This document shows, piece after piece, positions 8,769 through 20,701 of a stretch of 64,000 nt of DNA. The position numbers and the translations under genes were made by a program. How positions within the stretch are numbered: position 1 is the first letter of the stretch; each line of letters starts with the position of its first letter. Source of the DNA: Bacillota bacterium (GTDB lineage Bacteria > Bacillota > Bacilli > Alicyclobacillales > SLC66); the NCBI GenBank assembly GCA_021820975.1, contig JAKADA010000009.1:1-64000 (forward strand), given 5' to 3'. The notes under the pieces were generated by a model. That model ran no database searches. It had not been told where the DNA came from and saw only the letters and a list, made by a program, of their open reading frames with translations.

Positions 8769-9728
8769 TTAACTTTGTCCTTTAACCGCTAACAAAATAA
8801 CAATAGATACTAATGAGAAGCATATACCTAATAAATATAAAAAAGTTACCGTCTGCTTTTGCGATAATCCCGAATCGATCAGGCGATGAAACGTATGTCC
8901 TTTATCCGCAACATAGATCGGACGATTTTCCCGAAAACGTCGAATAATGACGTAAAATGCGTCCATAATAGGCACCCCAAGAGCAAGTACAGGGATGGCA
9001 ACAGAAACAAGTGTTGCCGACTTAAAAGCACCATCAACGGCAATCGCCGCTAGTACATAGCCTAAAAACGTTGCGCCAGCATCACCCATAAAGATTCGTG
9101 CTGGATGAAAGTTATGCCGCAAAAATCCTAATGACGTTCCGACCAAAATCACCGATAACATAGCCATGGCTGGTAAGCCTTTGACTAAAGCAATCAAAAA
9201 GAGCGTGGTCGAGGAGATCGCCGCGATCCCTGCTGCAAGCCCGTCCACTCCATCAAGGAAGTTCATCATGTTGGTAATACCTACAACCCAGATGATCGTG
9301 GTGATATAGCGCAACCATATCGGAAAAGTCACAAAAGTACCGTGCGCAAAAGGGATGTTAATCCCTTGAATCATGATATTAAAAAACGGCAAGATGCTAG
9401 CAGCCACGATCTGAATGAGAAACTTTGGCCATGCTTTCATGTCGCGTTTTCTTGTCTTATAAAAATCATCAATAATACCAATCAAAAAAATGATCAGTCC
9501 ACCCAATGCAAGTCCAAAGTATTCTTGTGACCGATGCGTAAATATACCAGCTGTAATCACAAATCCGGCATAAATAGCCACGCCACCAAGTAACGGAATC
9601 GGAGATTTGTGGATCTTACGTTGGTTCGGCATATCGACAAAACCCGTCTTCAAGGCTAGCTTTTTAACGAATGGCACCGTCAGAAAAACCAGCAGAAAAC
9701 TGAAGACGAAAGCCAGCAAATACAACAT
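8769..9728 (-). CDS. Undecaprenyl-phosphate GlcNAc-1-phosphate transferase (TagO/WecA family)
   Basis: A 319-residue polytopic membrane enzyme (about ten hydrophobic segments) of the MraY/WecA/TagO family. It moves a sugar-1-phosphate, most likely GlcNAc-1-P, from a UDP-sugar to undecaprenyl phosphate, the first step of wall teichoic acid or other surface polymer synthesis. Visible motifs are DD at residues 87-88 (IGIIDDF), the NFLDGVDGLAAG loop around residues 156-167, FMGDAGATFLG and the cytoplasmic HTFHRL histidines. It lacks MraY-specific context and is the WecA/TagO type. It lies just upstream of gatCAB in the same direction, with a 43-bp gap. Confidence 0.85.
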   Translation of the reverse strand: MLYLLAFVFSFLLVFLTVPFVKKLALKTGFVDMPNQRKIHKSPIPLLGGVAIYAGFVITAGIFTHRSQEYFGLALGGLIIFLIGIIDDFYKTRKRDMKAWPKFLIQIVAASILPFFNIMIQGINIPFAHGTFVTFPIWLRYITTIIWVVGITNMMNFLDGVDGLAAGIAAISSTTLFLIALVKGLPAMAMLSVILVGTSLGFLRHNFHPARIFMGDAGATFLGYVLAAIAVDGAFKSATLVSVAIPVLALGVPIMDAFYVIIRRFRENRPIYVADKGHTFHRLIDSGLSQKQTVTFLYLLGICFSLVSIVILLAVKGQS

Positions 9729-9873
9729 TGCTAAAGCCTCCCCATGTTGATTAAAGCCGTTGTTAGTATACCAAAAATGGCATCGCGAGAAAACGATTCC
9801 GTTTGCCTACCTGTTCTGTCCGCCTCATTTCCTACATAAAATCATAAAGAGACAAACTGGAAGAGGGATGCCT

Positions 9874-10011
9874 ATGAATTGGTGGGCAGCGGCCGAAGTG
9901 ATCACGATACCGCTGGCATTTCTCGTTGGGCGATATTCGAGACGCTATAATGTCATTCGTGTCAAACGCCACTATCGCCAAGACGTTGGCCATTATATTC
10001 GCGGCCGCTAA
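9874..10011 (+). CDS. Small single-pass membrane protein, unknown function (45 aa)
   Basis: The ATG at 9874 lies 6 bp after AGAGGG. The peptide starts MNWWAAAEVITIPLAFLVGR, one hydrophobic segment (about residues 3-18), then a very basic tail (RYSRRYNVIRVKRHYRQ) ending HYIRGR. The layout resembles short bitopic proteins with a cytoplasmic basic tail. It is divergent from the TagO/WecA gene and followed by a hairpin shared with ligA. I do not recognise a family. The good SD and clean small frame argue that it is expressed. Confidence 0.5.
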   Translation: MNWWAAAEVITIPLAFLVGRYSRRYNVIRVKRHYRQDVGHYIRGR

Positions 10012-10029
10012 GTGTAGTCATACAGGTAA

Positions 10030-14269
<4,240 letters not shown>

Positions 14270-15424
14270 ACTTTGTCACCAACTCTTTCTCTTGTAACCG
14301 CACTTTTTGTGCAGCTTCTTCGACATCACTTGCGATCGCTATCATGTGTCCCATCTTGCGACCGCTTCTTGCTTGTTGCTTACCATAGTAATAAATGTTG
14401 ACACCATCCCCTACAGGGGCGGTAAAACCGGGACTCGTGTAAGGGTTTCCACTTGTCTTTAAAAACATATCGCCAAGTATGTTCAGCATCGCCGCTGGTT
14501 GTTGTTCTGTTGATCCTAATTCGAGACCTGCCATAGCACGGCACAACTGGGTAAATTGACTTGTGATTGCGGAGATCTGCGTATGATGGCCAGAATTATG
14601 AGGACGCGGTGCCAATTCGTTAACAAGCACTCGTCCGTCTTTGGCATAAAACATTTCTACCGTAAGCAGGCCCACTAAAGAGCAAGCTTTGGCAATTTGT
14701 TCAGCAATATATGTAGCTTTATTCTTTACCTCCAAAGGTAACGTAGATGGTGCCTTAGAAAGATAGAGTATATGGTGACGATGTTCATTATCAATCACAG
14801 CGTACGTTGTCACATGACCATACTGATCACCTGCAACGATCACAGACATCTCCCGTTCAAATTCAATCCATTCCTCAACCACGCAGGGAACAGAACCTAA
14901 AGAAGCAAACGCTGCTAAGGACTCTAAAGCATCGTCGATACGAACTTGGCCTTTGCCGTCATACCCTTGTTCCGCGGTCTTCATGACGCAAGGGATTCCA
15001 ACCTTTTCTACAGCCGTCATGACATCTTCTTTCGTTTGAATGACGCCAATTCGTGGCGTCGCAATAGCATGTTGTAAAAGAAATGCCCGTTCACGTATGC
15101 GATTTTGCGCCATATAAAGAACGTCCGGGTGCGGAAATGCAGGTGCGTATTGTGCGGCAGCGCGCACACCATCGATTTTCAATAACTCCGTATCATACGT
15201 AATCGCATCAACCGATTGAGCAAACTCGATCAGTCGCTCTGTATCATCTAAGTCGCCAAGCCAAACCTGATTAGCTACAAGTGCTGCAGGATTAAAACGG
15301 TCACTAGCATAAACATGCATACTAAAGCCCATGGCCTGTCCCGCAAGACAAGTCATTTGAGCAAGTTGACCATCACCTAGAATACCAAGCGCCTTTTTAA
15401 CCACAGTTGCCCTCCAAATCTAAT

Positions 15425-15910
15425 TTACTCATCAATCGTAGTTTGTAACACATCTTGCGTTTGCGTTTCACGATAAACTGCGAGACGTTTAGCCACCTCA
15501 TCATCAAAGATAGAGAGCATTTGCAAGGCGAGTAACGCCGCATTTTTTGCCCCTGCAACACCAATAGCCACGGTGGCTACGGGAATTCCAGCTGGCATCT
15601 GCACAATCGATAAAAGGCTATCCATGCCTTGAAGAGCTTTGCTTTGTACAGGTACGCCAATGACAGGCAAGGTTGTCATGGCTGCCACCATACCTGGCAA
15701 ATGAGCCGCACCTCCAGCTCCAGCAATAATTACTTGAATACCGCGCGCACGAGCTGTTTTTGCATAGTCATAAAGTTTATCCGGTGTCCGATGCGCTGAC
15801 ACGACTTCTACCTCAAAGGGCATAGAAAAAAGCTGCAAGATCTCTGTCGCATGACGCATCGTTTCAAAATCTGACTTGCTTCCCATAATGACACCAATAC
15901 GTACTTGCAC
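15425..15910 (-). CDS. purE: N5-carboxyaminoimidazole ribonucleotide mutase
   Basis: A 161-residue class I PurE that moves the carboxylate of N5-CAIR to give CAIR. The start is the GTG at 15910 ([14 protein letters not shown]), five bases after GGGGTGA; the frame is open 29 codons further upstream but without conservation. The conserved [16 protein letters not shown] and [15 protein letters not shown] motifs bind substrate and include the catalytic histidine. It forms the purE-purK pair and has its own promoter about 30 bp upstream. Confidence 0.94.
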   Translation of the reverse strand: MQVRIGVIMGSKSDFETMRHATEILQLFSMPFEVEVVSAHRTPDKLYDYAKTARARGIQVIIAGAGGAAHLPGMVAAMTTLPVIGVPVQSKALQGMDSLLSIVQMPAGIPVATVAIGVAGAKNAALLALQMLSIFDDEVAKRLAVYRETQTQDVLQTTIDE

Positions 15911-15940
15911 AGTAGTCACCCCAAAATGCAATATACCTCT

Positions 15941-15970
15941 ACTATACCTGATTGGTTTTCGAAGTAACAA
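15941..15970 (-). promoter_or_regulatory. Putative sigma-A promoter of purE
   Basis: On the minus strand TTGTTA (15965-15970) is followed after 18 bp by TATAGT (15941-15946). The predicted transcript would start near 15935, about 25 bp before the purE GTG, too short for a purine riboswitch. Regulation by PurR cannot be confirmed, as no clear pair of PurBoxes is seen. Confidence 0.45.
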
Positions 15971-16050
15971 TCGAGATCGAAGATATTTTTGCCGCAAATG
16001 TGTTCGCTACTTCATAGGTTTCGAGCGTGAATAGAGCAAATTTAAACAAC

Positions 16051-16099
16051 AAAAAGACCACTTCCTTCTGTGACTTTCACAGTAGGGAAGTGGTCTTCC
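16051..16099 (-). terminator. Rho-independent terminator after tRNA-Pro
   Basis: A long hairpin: AAGACCACTTCC pairs with GGAAGTGGTCTT, with a nested CTGTGA/TCACAG stem inside. On the minus strand it is followed by TTTTTG. It lies downstream of tRNA-Pro and upstream of the purE promoter, so it ends the tRNA transcript and insulates purEK. Confidence 0.8.
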
Positions 16100-16174
16100 A
16101 AAAGGAAAAAATGGTCTAGGCTGGCCACCTGATTCTCTTTTGCATAACCTCGAAATTCCGCATCACTACAGCTT

Positions 16175-16251
16175 TGGTCGGAATGACAGGATTCGAACCT
16201 GCGGCCTCACGGTCCCGAACCGTGCGCTCTACCAAGCTGAGCTACATTCCG
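16175..16251 (-). tRNA. tRNA-Pro (CGG anticodon)
   Basis: A 77-nt cloverleaf with encoded CCA. The acceptor stem is CGGAATG/CATTCCG, the anticodon stem CACGG/CCGTG encloses the loop TTCGGGA (anticodon CGG), and the T-arm contains GTTCGAATC. It reads proline CCG codons. It sits between pcrB and purE with its own promoter and terminator. Confidence 0.95.
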
Positions 16252-16263
16252 ATAACGAGACAT

Positions 16264-16293
16264 ACTATACCATCTTTGGCGTTGCTACGTCAA
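16264..16293 (-). promoter_or_regulatory. Promoter of tRNA-Pro, inside the 3' end of pcrB
   Basis: On the minus strand TTGACG (16288-16293) and TATAGT (16264-16269) are 18 bp apart. The -10 box ends 12 bp before the mature tRNA 5' end, giving a very short leader. The -35 lies within the pcrB coding sequence. Confidence 0.6.
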
Positions 16294-16954
16294 ACACACC
16301 ATATGGATTGGTATACAAAGCGTTTCCTACAACGACAGTGGACGCGACGGATAAAAATCGATCTAGTTGATCATAAGATGAGATCCCACCACCATAAAAC
16401 ACCTGAACAGAAGGCAATAACGCACGCAACCTGGCCACAAGATCATCATCGCCAAGCCGTCCGCTATACTCGATATAGAGCGCCTTTAGTCCGCAAAGCT
16501 TGACACCATACTCTGCTAACGCCAATACATCGTAGAAATCTCGTGGAATTTCAGCTTTTGTTTTTTGACCGACAGCGCAATCACCATGCATCACGATATA
16601 ACCTAGCGCTAACAGATGGTTCCATGATATCTGTTCTCTATAATAACGTAACGCCTGAATGTGCCCTCGAGCTAGATAATCAATATCTGTTGCATTAAGA
16701 ACAACGGGTACCAAATAACCGTCTACACCAAAGGCAACAGCCTGTCCATCAGAGATTTCTTGCCACACAGGAATCCTTACACGGCGTCGTCGAAGAGCTA
16801 AGGCTAGATCCGTGGCGTTTTCCCTTGTCACACCGCTTGTTCCGCCTAAAATAATAGCATCAAAAGGGCTGTGAACCACTATTTGCAACAAATGATCACT
16901 ATGGTATCGTTCAGGATCAAGCTTAGCTACACATCGCCAAGGTAGAATAGTCAC
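16265..16954 (-). CDS. pcrB: Heptaprenylglyceryl phosphate synthase (PcrB family)
   Basis: A 229-residue TIM-barrel prenyltransferase of the GGGPS/PcrB family. In Bacillales it joins heptaprenyl diphosphate to glycerol-1-phosphate, giving an archaeal-type ether lipid. Visible are the N-terminal KLDPERY, the LGGTSGVT loop, VDGYLVPVVLNATD, the substrate-binding ALYIEYSGRLG and the phosphate-binding FYGGGISSYDQ. In B. subtilis it sits directly before pcrA; here tRNA-Pro and purEK lie between. The GTG start follows GGTGAGGACAC. Confidence 0.88.
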   Translation of the reverse strand: MTILPWRCVAKLDPERYHSDHLLQIVVHSPFDAIILGGTSGVTRENATDLALALRRRRVRIPVWQEISDGQAVAFGVDGYLVPVVLNATDIDYLARGHIQALRYYREQISWNHLLALGYIVMHGDCAVGQKTKAEIPRDFYDVLALAEYGVKLCGLKALYIEYSGRLGDDDLVARLRALLPSVQVFYGGGISSYDQLDRFLSVASTVVVGNALYTNPYGVFDVATPKMV

Positions 16955-16960
16955 GTGTCC

Positions 16961-17245
16961 TCACCGTTTCATTCTGTCTAGTACCGTTCGGTACCCATCT
17001 GATCCATAGTGTAGACAGCGTTTCACTCGGCTAATCGTAGCTGTACTTGCCCCAGTCACTTCTTCGATATGGCTATAGGTCATACCTTCATCAAGCATGC
17101 GCGCCACTTCAAGTCTTTGCGCGAGGGACTGCATCTCCCCAATGGTACACAAATCATCAAAAAAACGATCACAGTCTTCACTACTTTGAAGCTGTAATAC
17201 CGCCTTATAAAGTTGAGCGATCAAAGGATCCTTGTGTTTGTCCAC
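16961..17245 (-). CDS. yerC: YerC/TrpR-like DNA-binding protein
   Basis: A protein of about 94 residues with a TrpR-superfamily helix-turn-helix: FFDDLCTIGEMQSLAQRLEVARML followed by YSHIEEVTGASTATISRVKRCL. YerC-family proteins are conserved next to pcrB in Bacillales and probably act as transcription factors; the ligand is not established. The likely start is the GTG at 17245, nine bases after GGAGG; the GTG at 17251 is too close to that SD. Its 5' end overlaps the end of the Fur-family gene by about 40 bp, suggesting one transcript. Confidence 0.82.
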   Translation of the reverse strand: MDKHKDPLIAQLYKAVLQLQSSEDCDRFFDDLCTIGEMQSLAQRLEVARMLDEGMTYSHIEEVTGASTATISRVKRCLHYGSDGYRTVLDRMKR

Positions 17246-17693
17246 CTGCACCAACCTCCACCTTCTCGTCATGATGAGGCCCTGGCTGGCAATCTGCACA
17301 ATATCCCAATACCTCAAAGCGATGCTGCAAAACCATAAAGCCTTCTGGCACTAATCCAACATCAGGCATAGGGCAATGGTCAATCACCATCGTTTTACCA
17401 CATGCGATGCATATATAATGATGATGGTGTGACGTTTGACATGCAATGCGATACTTCGTTTCGTTATCTTCAAAGCGCGATTCCTCAATAATACCTTCAT
17501 CACGCAACGTTTTAAGGTTACGATAGACCGTTTCGAGACTCATCGTCGGGTACTTTTCTTTCATTGCATCAATCAGTTCACGCGCATTAATATATCGGTT
17601 ATGGCTGAGTAAATAATCGAGGATATCACGACGTTTCCCTGTGGCCCGATATCCGCGATCTTTTAATTCAGACATGTACACATCGGTACGCAT
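17205..17693 (-). CDS. Fur-family metalloregulator (Fur/Zur/PerR type)
   Basis: A 162-residue DNA-binding repressor. The N-terminal winged helix (RGYRATGKRRDILDYLL ... LETVYRNLKTLRDEGII) is followed by the dimerisation domain with the histidine cluster HHHHYICIACGKTM and two CXXC pairs (CIAC and CADC) that hold structural zinc. The metal that acts as co-repressor cannot be told from sequence alone. The ATG at 17693 has GGGGGTGG upstream. The C-terminal tail beyond the second CXXC (PHHDEKVEVGAGGQTQ) is longer than usual and overlaps yerC. Confidence 0.88.
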   Translation of the reverse strand: MRTDVYMSELKDRGYRATGKRRDILDYLLSHNRYINARELIDAMKEKYPTMSLETVYRNLKTLRDEGIIEESRFEDNETKYRIACQTSHHHHYICIACGKTMVIDHCPMPDVGLVPEGFMVLQHRFEVLGYCADCQPGPHHDEKVEVGAGGQTQGSFDRSTL

Positions 17694-17776
17694 CGGACCA
17701 CCCCCAAATTCCATTGTAGACTACAAGAGTTGGCATCTTCAAGACCCATCGTGTATGCTAGCACAAAACAAACAAA

Positions 17777-17983
17777 TCAAAGATCGTTTGGCCATATCTC
17801 TAGCAGACTTATGTCAAGCGCTTTTGCAATGCGTGTGAGTTTTTCAATACGCGACCCTCGTACACCAGCTTCAATAGCATAAATGTAGCTCGCAGACACT
17901 TGAGCACGTGTAGCTAATTCTTGGACTGTGAATCCGAGCGATATACGTTTTTCCCTAACTCGTTCACCCAGTGTTTCCTTCAT
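17777..17983 (-). CDS. Small XRE-family transcriptional regulator (68 aa)
   Basis: Essentially one Cro/C1 helix-turn-helix domain: VREKRISLGFTVQELATRAQ, then SASYIYAIEAGVRGSRIEKL and AKALDISLLEIWP. GGAGGTGCCC precedes the ATG by about seven bases. Same direction as the Fur gene, with an 83-bp gap. Such one-domain XRE proteins often autoregulate; no target can be named. Confidence 0.8.
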   Translation of the reverse strand: MKETLGERVREKRISLGFTVQELATRAQVSASYIYAIEAGVRGSRIEKLTRIAKALDISLLEIWPNDL

Positions 17984-18058
17984 GGTTAAAGGGCACCTCC
18001 GTTTTCCTATTGTACACTTTATTTATGCAATTGAGGAATATCTTAAAGGGTGATTTTC

Positions 18059-18592
18059 TTGTCGATCTCATTACAACCTTATGATGACGATGCCGCATTG
18101 GCTCTTTGCCAGCAAAGCCAAATCGCCTTTGCCGATGTATCATCCGATGCTTGGCGACGCGATGAATGGCCTTTTTCAAACACACAAGCAGCCTTAAAAG
18201 AAGCAGCACAACTTACTATTCAAAGCCTAGGATCACAAATGCCGTGTGCTTTTAGCATCGTCGATGGCGATACGATCATCGGACTTATCGCTGTTACCCA
18301 CGTCGATGCGTGCAACCAAAATGGCCTACTTGGGACATACATCACCCCAAGTAGGCGCGGCCAAGGATTACAAAAAATAGCGAAAGACCACTTATTTAAA
18401 CGTCTTCCTGCAACTTTTAAAACACTTTTTTGTATTATTGCAACAAGTAACACCTCATCGTTACACTCTATTGCGAAAATTTCTTTGGCACAATTGGTAG
18501 ATCAAGCAGATTTTCAAGAACTGCCAACGGCCATTCGTATGGAAATATGGCGGGCAGGCACCCCTGTTCACGTGTATAGGATCGATTTGTAA
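18059..18592 (+). CDS. GNAT-like N-acetyltransferase
   Basis: About 177 residues. The central and C-terminal part fits a GNAT fold: IVDGDTIIGLIAVTHV (beta strands), then GLLGTYITPSRRGQGLQKIAKDHLF, where RRGQGL is the acetyl-CoA pyrophosphate-binding R/Q-x-x-G-x-G/A loop, and CIIATSNTSSLHSIAKIS, the usual asparagine-containing strand 6. The substrate is unknown. I favour the TTG at 18059, five bases after AAAGGGTGA, over the GTG at 18050. It is divergent from the XRE gene and 57 bp upstream of proS. Confidence 0.7.
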   Translation: MSISLQPYDDDAALALCQQSQIAFADVSSDAWRRDEWPFSNTQAALKEAAQLTIQSLGSQMPCAFSIVDGDTIIGLIAVTHVDACNQNGLLGTYITPSRRGQGLQKIAKDHLFKRLPATFKTLFCIIATSNTSSLHSIAKISLAQLVDQADFQELPTAIRMEIWRAGTPVHVYRIDL

Positions 18593-18649
18593 AGTAATTT
18601 CGGTTATAGTACTAAAGAAGTTGTTGCATTTTAAGGCAGGAGGATTTTT

Positions 18650-20098
18650 ATGGCCAAGGAAAAAGATTTTGTTAAAGAAATCACACCGCAAAGCGAAGAC
18701 TTTTCTCGCTGGTATATCGATGTCATTACAAAAGCCGACCTGATGGACTACGCTCCCGTACGCGGTTGCATTGTGTTTAAGCCTGATGGATATGAACTTT
18801 GGGAAGCGTGCCAGCGCGAACTTGATCGCAGATTTAAAGAGACTGGACATCGCAATGCCTATTTTCCTTTACTTATCCCGGAAAGCTTTTTCCAAAAGGA
18901 AAAAGAACATGTGGAAGGGTTCAATCCAGAATTGCCATGGGTAACGCAAGTTGGTGACGATAACTTGGAGGAGCGTCTTGCCGTTCGTCCGACTTCAGAA
19001 ACAATTTTTGGCTACATGTACAGTCAATGGATTCAATCCTATCGGGATTTGCCACTCTTGATCAATCAATGGGCAAATGTTGTTCGTTGGGAAAAAAGAA
19101 CATTGCCATTTTTGCGCACGAGTGAATTTTTATGGCAAGAGGGTCATACAGCTCATGCCACGGCGCAAGAAGCTGAGGAAGAAACAAAACGAATGCTCGA
19201 AGTATACACAGATTTTTGTGAAACAGAATTGGCGATTCCTGTTATCCAAGGTCAAAAGACGCCATCAGAAAAATTCCCTGGCGCCGTAGCTACGTACTCG
19301 CTCGAAGCGATGATGAAAGATGGACGGGCACTTCAGGCTGCAACATCACACTATCTCGGGGATAATTTTGCACGTAGCTTTGATATTCAATTTCTTGATA
19401 AAGATAACGAACGCAAATTTGCCCACACGACATCATGGGGTATGACGACACGCATCATTGGTGCTCTCATCATGGTGCACGGTGATGATCGGGGTTTGCA
19501 ACTGCCTCCTAGGATTGCGCCAACGCAAGTGATTGTCATTCCGATTGGCCCTGCCAAAACGCGCGAACGCGTACTGACTGCCGCCGATGCGATTGTACAT
19601 ACACTCAAAGTAGCAGGCGTTCGCGTCAAGATGGATGCAAGCGAGGACAATAGCCCTGGTTGGAAGTTCAACGAATATGAGATGCGAGGTATTCCGATTC
19701 GCTTAGAGATTGGACCGCGCGACCTTGATGCTTCGCAGGTTGTCTTAGTGCGCAGGGACACAGGTGCTAAAGAAGCAACCCCTATCGAAAACGTAGCCCA
19801 GCATGTGCAAGATCTGTTGACCACTATTCAAAATTCGATGTACGAAACGGCGTTGGCTTTTCAAGAAGGTCGCTCGCAAAAAGTCGAATCTGTCGAAGCA
19901 TTACACCATGTCGTGCGTGAAGAAAAAGGCTTTGCACTAGCTGGTTGGTGTGGTGATGACATCTGTGAAAGCCAAATTAAAAATGAGACAGGTGCTACAA
20001 GCCGTAATATCCCATTCTCCCCACCAGCAACCATGGATACATGCGTTGTGTGTAACCAACCGGCAAAACATACCGTGTGGTTTGCTAGAGCTTACTAA
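18650..20098 (+). CDS. proS: Prolyl-tRNA synthetase, eukaryal/archaeal type
   Basis: A 482-residue class II synthetase charging tRNA with proline. It is the short type without the bacterial INS editing domain: the N-terminus (FSRWYIDVITKADLMDYAPVRG) goes straight into the core with motif 2 (FLRTSEFLWQEGHTAH) and motif 3 (MVHGDDRGLQLPPRIAP), then the anticodon-binding domain and a C-terminal zinc-type domain with cysteines (WCGDDIC ... CVVCNQPA). GCAGGAGGA precedes the ATG. No T-box leader is seen in the short upstream gap. A terminator follows directly. Confidence 0.95.
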   Translation: MAKEKDFVKEITPQSEDFSRWYIDVITKADLMDYAPVRGCIVFKPDGYELWEACQRELDRRFKETGHRNAYFPLLIPESFFQKEKEHVEGFNPELPWVTQVGDDNLEERLAVRPTSETIFGYMYSQWIQSYRDLPLLINQWANVVRWEKRTLPFLRTSEFLWQEGHTAHATAQEAEEETKRMLEVYTDFCETELAIPVIQGQKTPSEKFPGAVATYSLEAMMKDGRALQAATSHYLGDNFARSFDIQFLDKDNERKFAHTTSWGMTTRIIGALIMVHGDDRGLQLPPRIAPTQVIVIPIGPAKTRERVLTAADAIVHTLKVAGVRVKMDASEDNSPGWKFNEYEMRGIPIRLEIGPRDLDASQVVLVRRDTGAKEATPIENVAQHVQDLLTTIQNSMYETALAFQEGRSQKVESVEALHHVVREEKGFALAGWCGDDICESQIKNETGATSRNIPFSPPATMDTCVVCNQPAKHTVWFARAY

Positions 20099-20116
20099 TA
20101 CCATCAAACAATTTGC

Positions 20117-20150
20117 AAGACGCACTCACTACACGAGGGCGTCTTTTTTT
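20117..20150 (+). terminator. Rho-independent terminator after proS
   Basis: AAGACGC and GCGTCTT form a stem that is followed by a run of T (TTTTTTT). It begins about 20 bp after the proS stop. Confidence 0.8.
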
Positions 20151-20236
20151 ACCAACTTGTCTATTACTACTTTTCTCATTTGTGTAATCCGAGGTATAAT
20201 TTACAGAGTAAGCATTTAGGATAAAGGGTGGTCTGC

Positions 20237-20674
20237 ATGCATCAGGCTGGAAGTTTTAACGGAAATCGATTGTTACAGTTACGAAGATCCTTGGCGTGGT
20301 CCCTAGAAGATTTGTCCTCACGATCGGGAGTTTCGATCAGTCACATTTCGCAACTCGAAAAAGGGACAAGAAAAAGCCCTTCCGTTGACCTCGTGTATAA
20401 ATTGTGCCAAGCTCTCAGCATTTCGATCTACGATTTGTTGGATCTTCCCATAGACTCACAAGAACTTGTGAGTGAGTCACTCGAAGAGTGGGGTAAGACC
20501 CAGCCTCCTGAAGTCGTTCAATTTTTGTTAAATGAAAAATCAGAACCTTATCTGACTTTCGCTAAAAAGCTCCAAGAAAACAGGCACTCCTCCCACGAGG
20601 TGTTGCAACTTGTTACAAACTTTATGCAAGATATTCGTAAAGAAAACTTACAAGATTCAAAAGGGCAACCCTGA
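20237..20674 (+). CDS. XRE-family transcriptional regulator (about 145 aa)
   Basis: An N-terminal Cro/C1 domain (RLLQLRRSLAWSLEDLSSRS, then GVSISHISQLEKGTRKSPS and LCQALSISIYDLLDL) followed by about 75 residues of helical C-terminal region (SEPYLTFAKKLQENRHSSHEV) without a recognisable ligand domain. AAAGGGTGG lies about six bases before the ATG at 20237; a GTG at 20228 overlaps that SD and is less likely. A TATAAT is present about 35 bp upstream. Monocistronic, closed by a shared terminator. Targets unknown. Confidence 0.82.
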   Translation: MHQAGSFNGNRLLQLRRSLAWSLEDLSSRSGVSISHISQLEKGTRKSPSVDLVYKLCQALSISIYDLLDLPIDSQELVSESLEEWGKTQPPEVVQFLLNEKSEPYLTFAKKLQENRHSSHEVLQLVTNFMQDIRKENLQDSKGQP

Positions 20675-20685
20675 GTTGCCCTTTT
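20659..20685. terminator. Bidirectional terminator between the XRE gene and pepF
   Basis: A perfect 10-bp stem, AAAAGGGCAA/TTGCCCTTTT, with a 7-nt loop. Its A- and T-runs make it usable for both converging genes; it overlaps the last codons of the XRE gene. Confidence 0.85.
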
Positions 20686-20701
20686 ACTTTTAAAACAAAT
20701 C

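Noticed and set aside
15911-16050. Purine riboswitch or PurBox upstream of purE
   Set aside because: The predicted leader is only about 25 nt and no conserved purine-aptamer loops or clear paired PurBoxes can be seen in the 140-bp gap.
16140-16503. Plus-strand reading frames over tRNA-Pro and pcrB
   Set aside because: They are antisense to the tRNA and to pcrB; open frames crossing tRNA genes are a known artefact.
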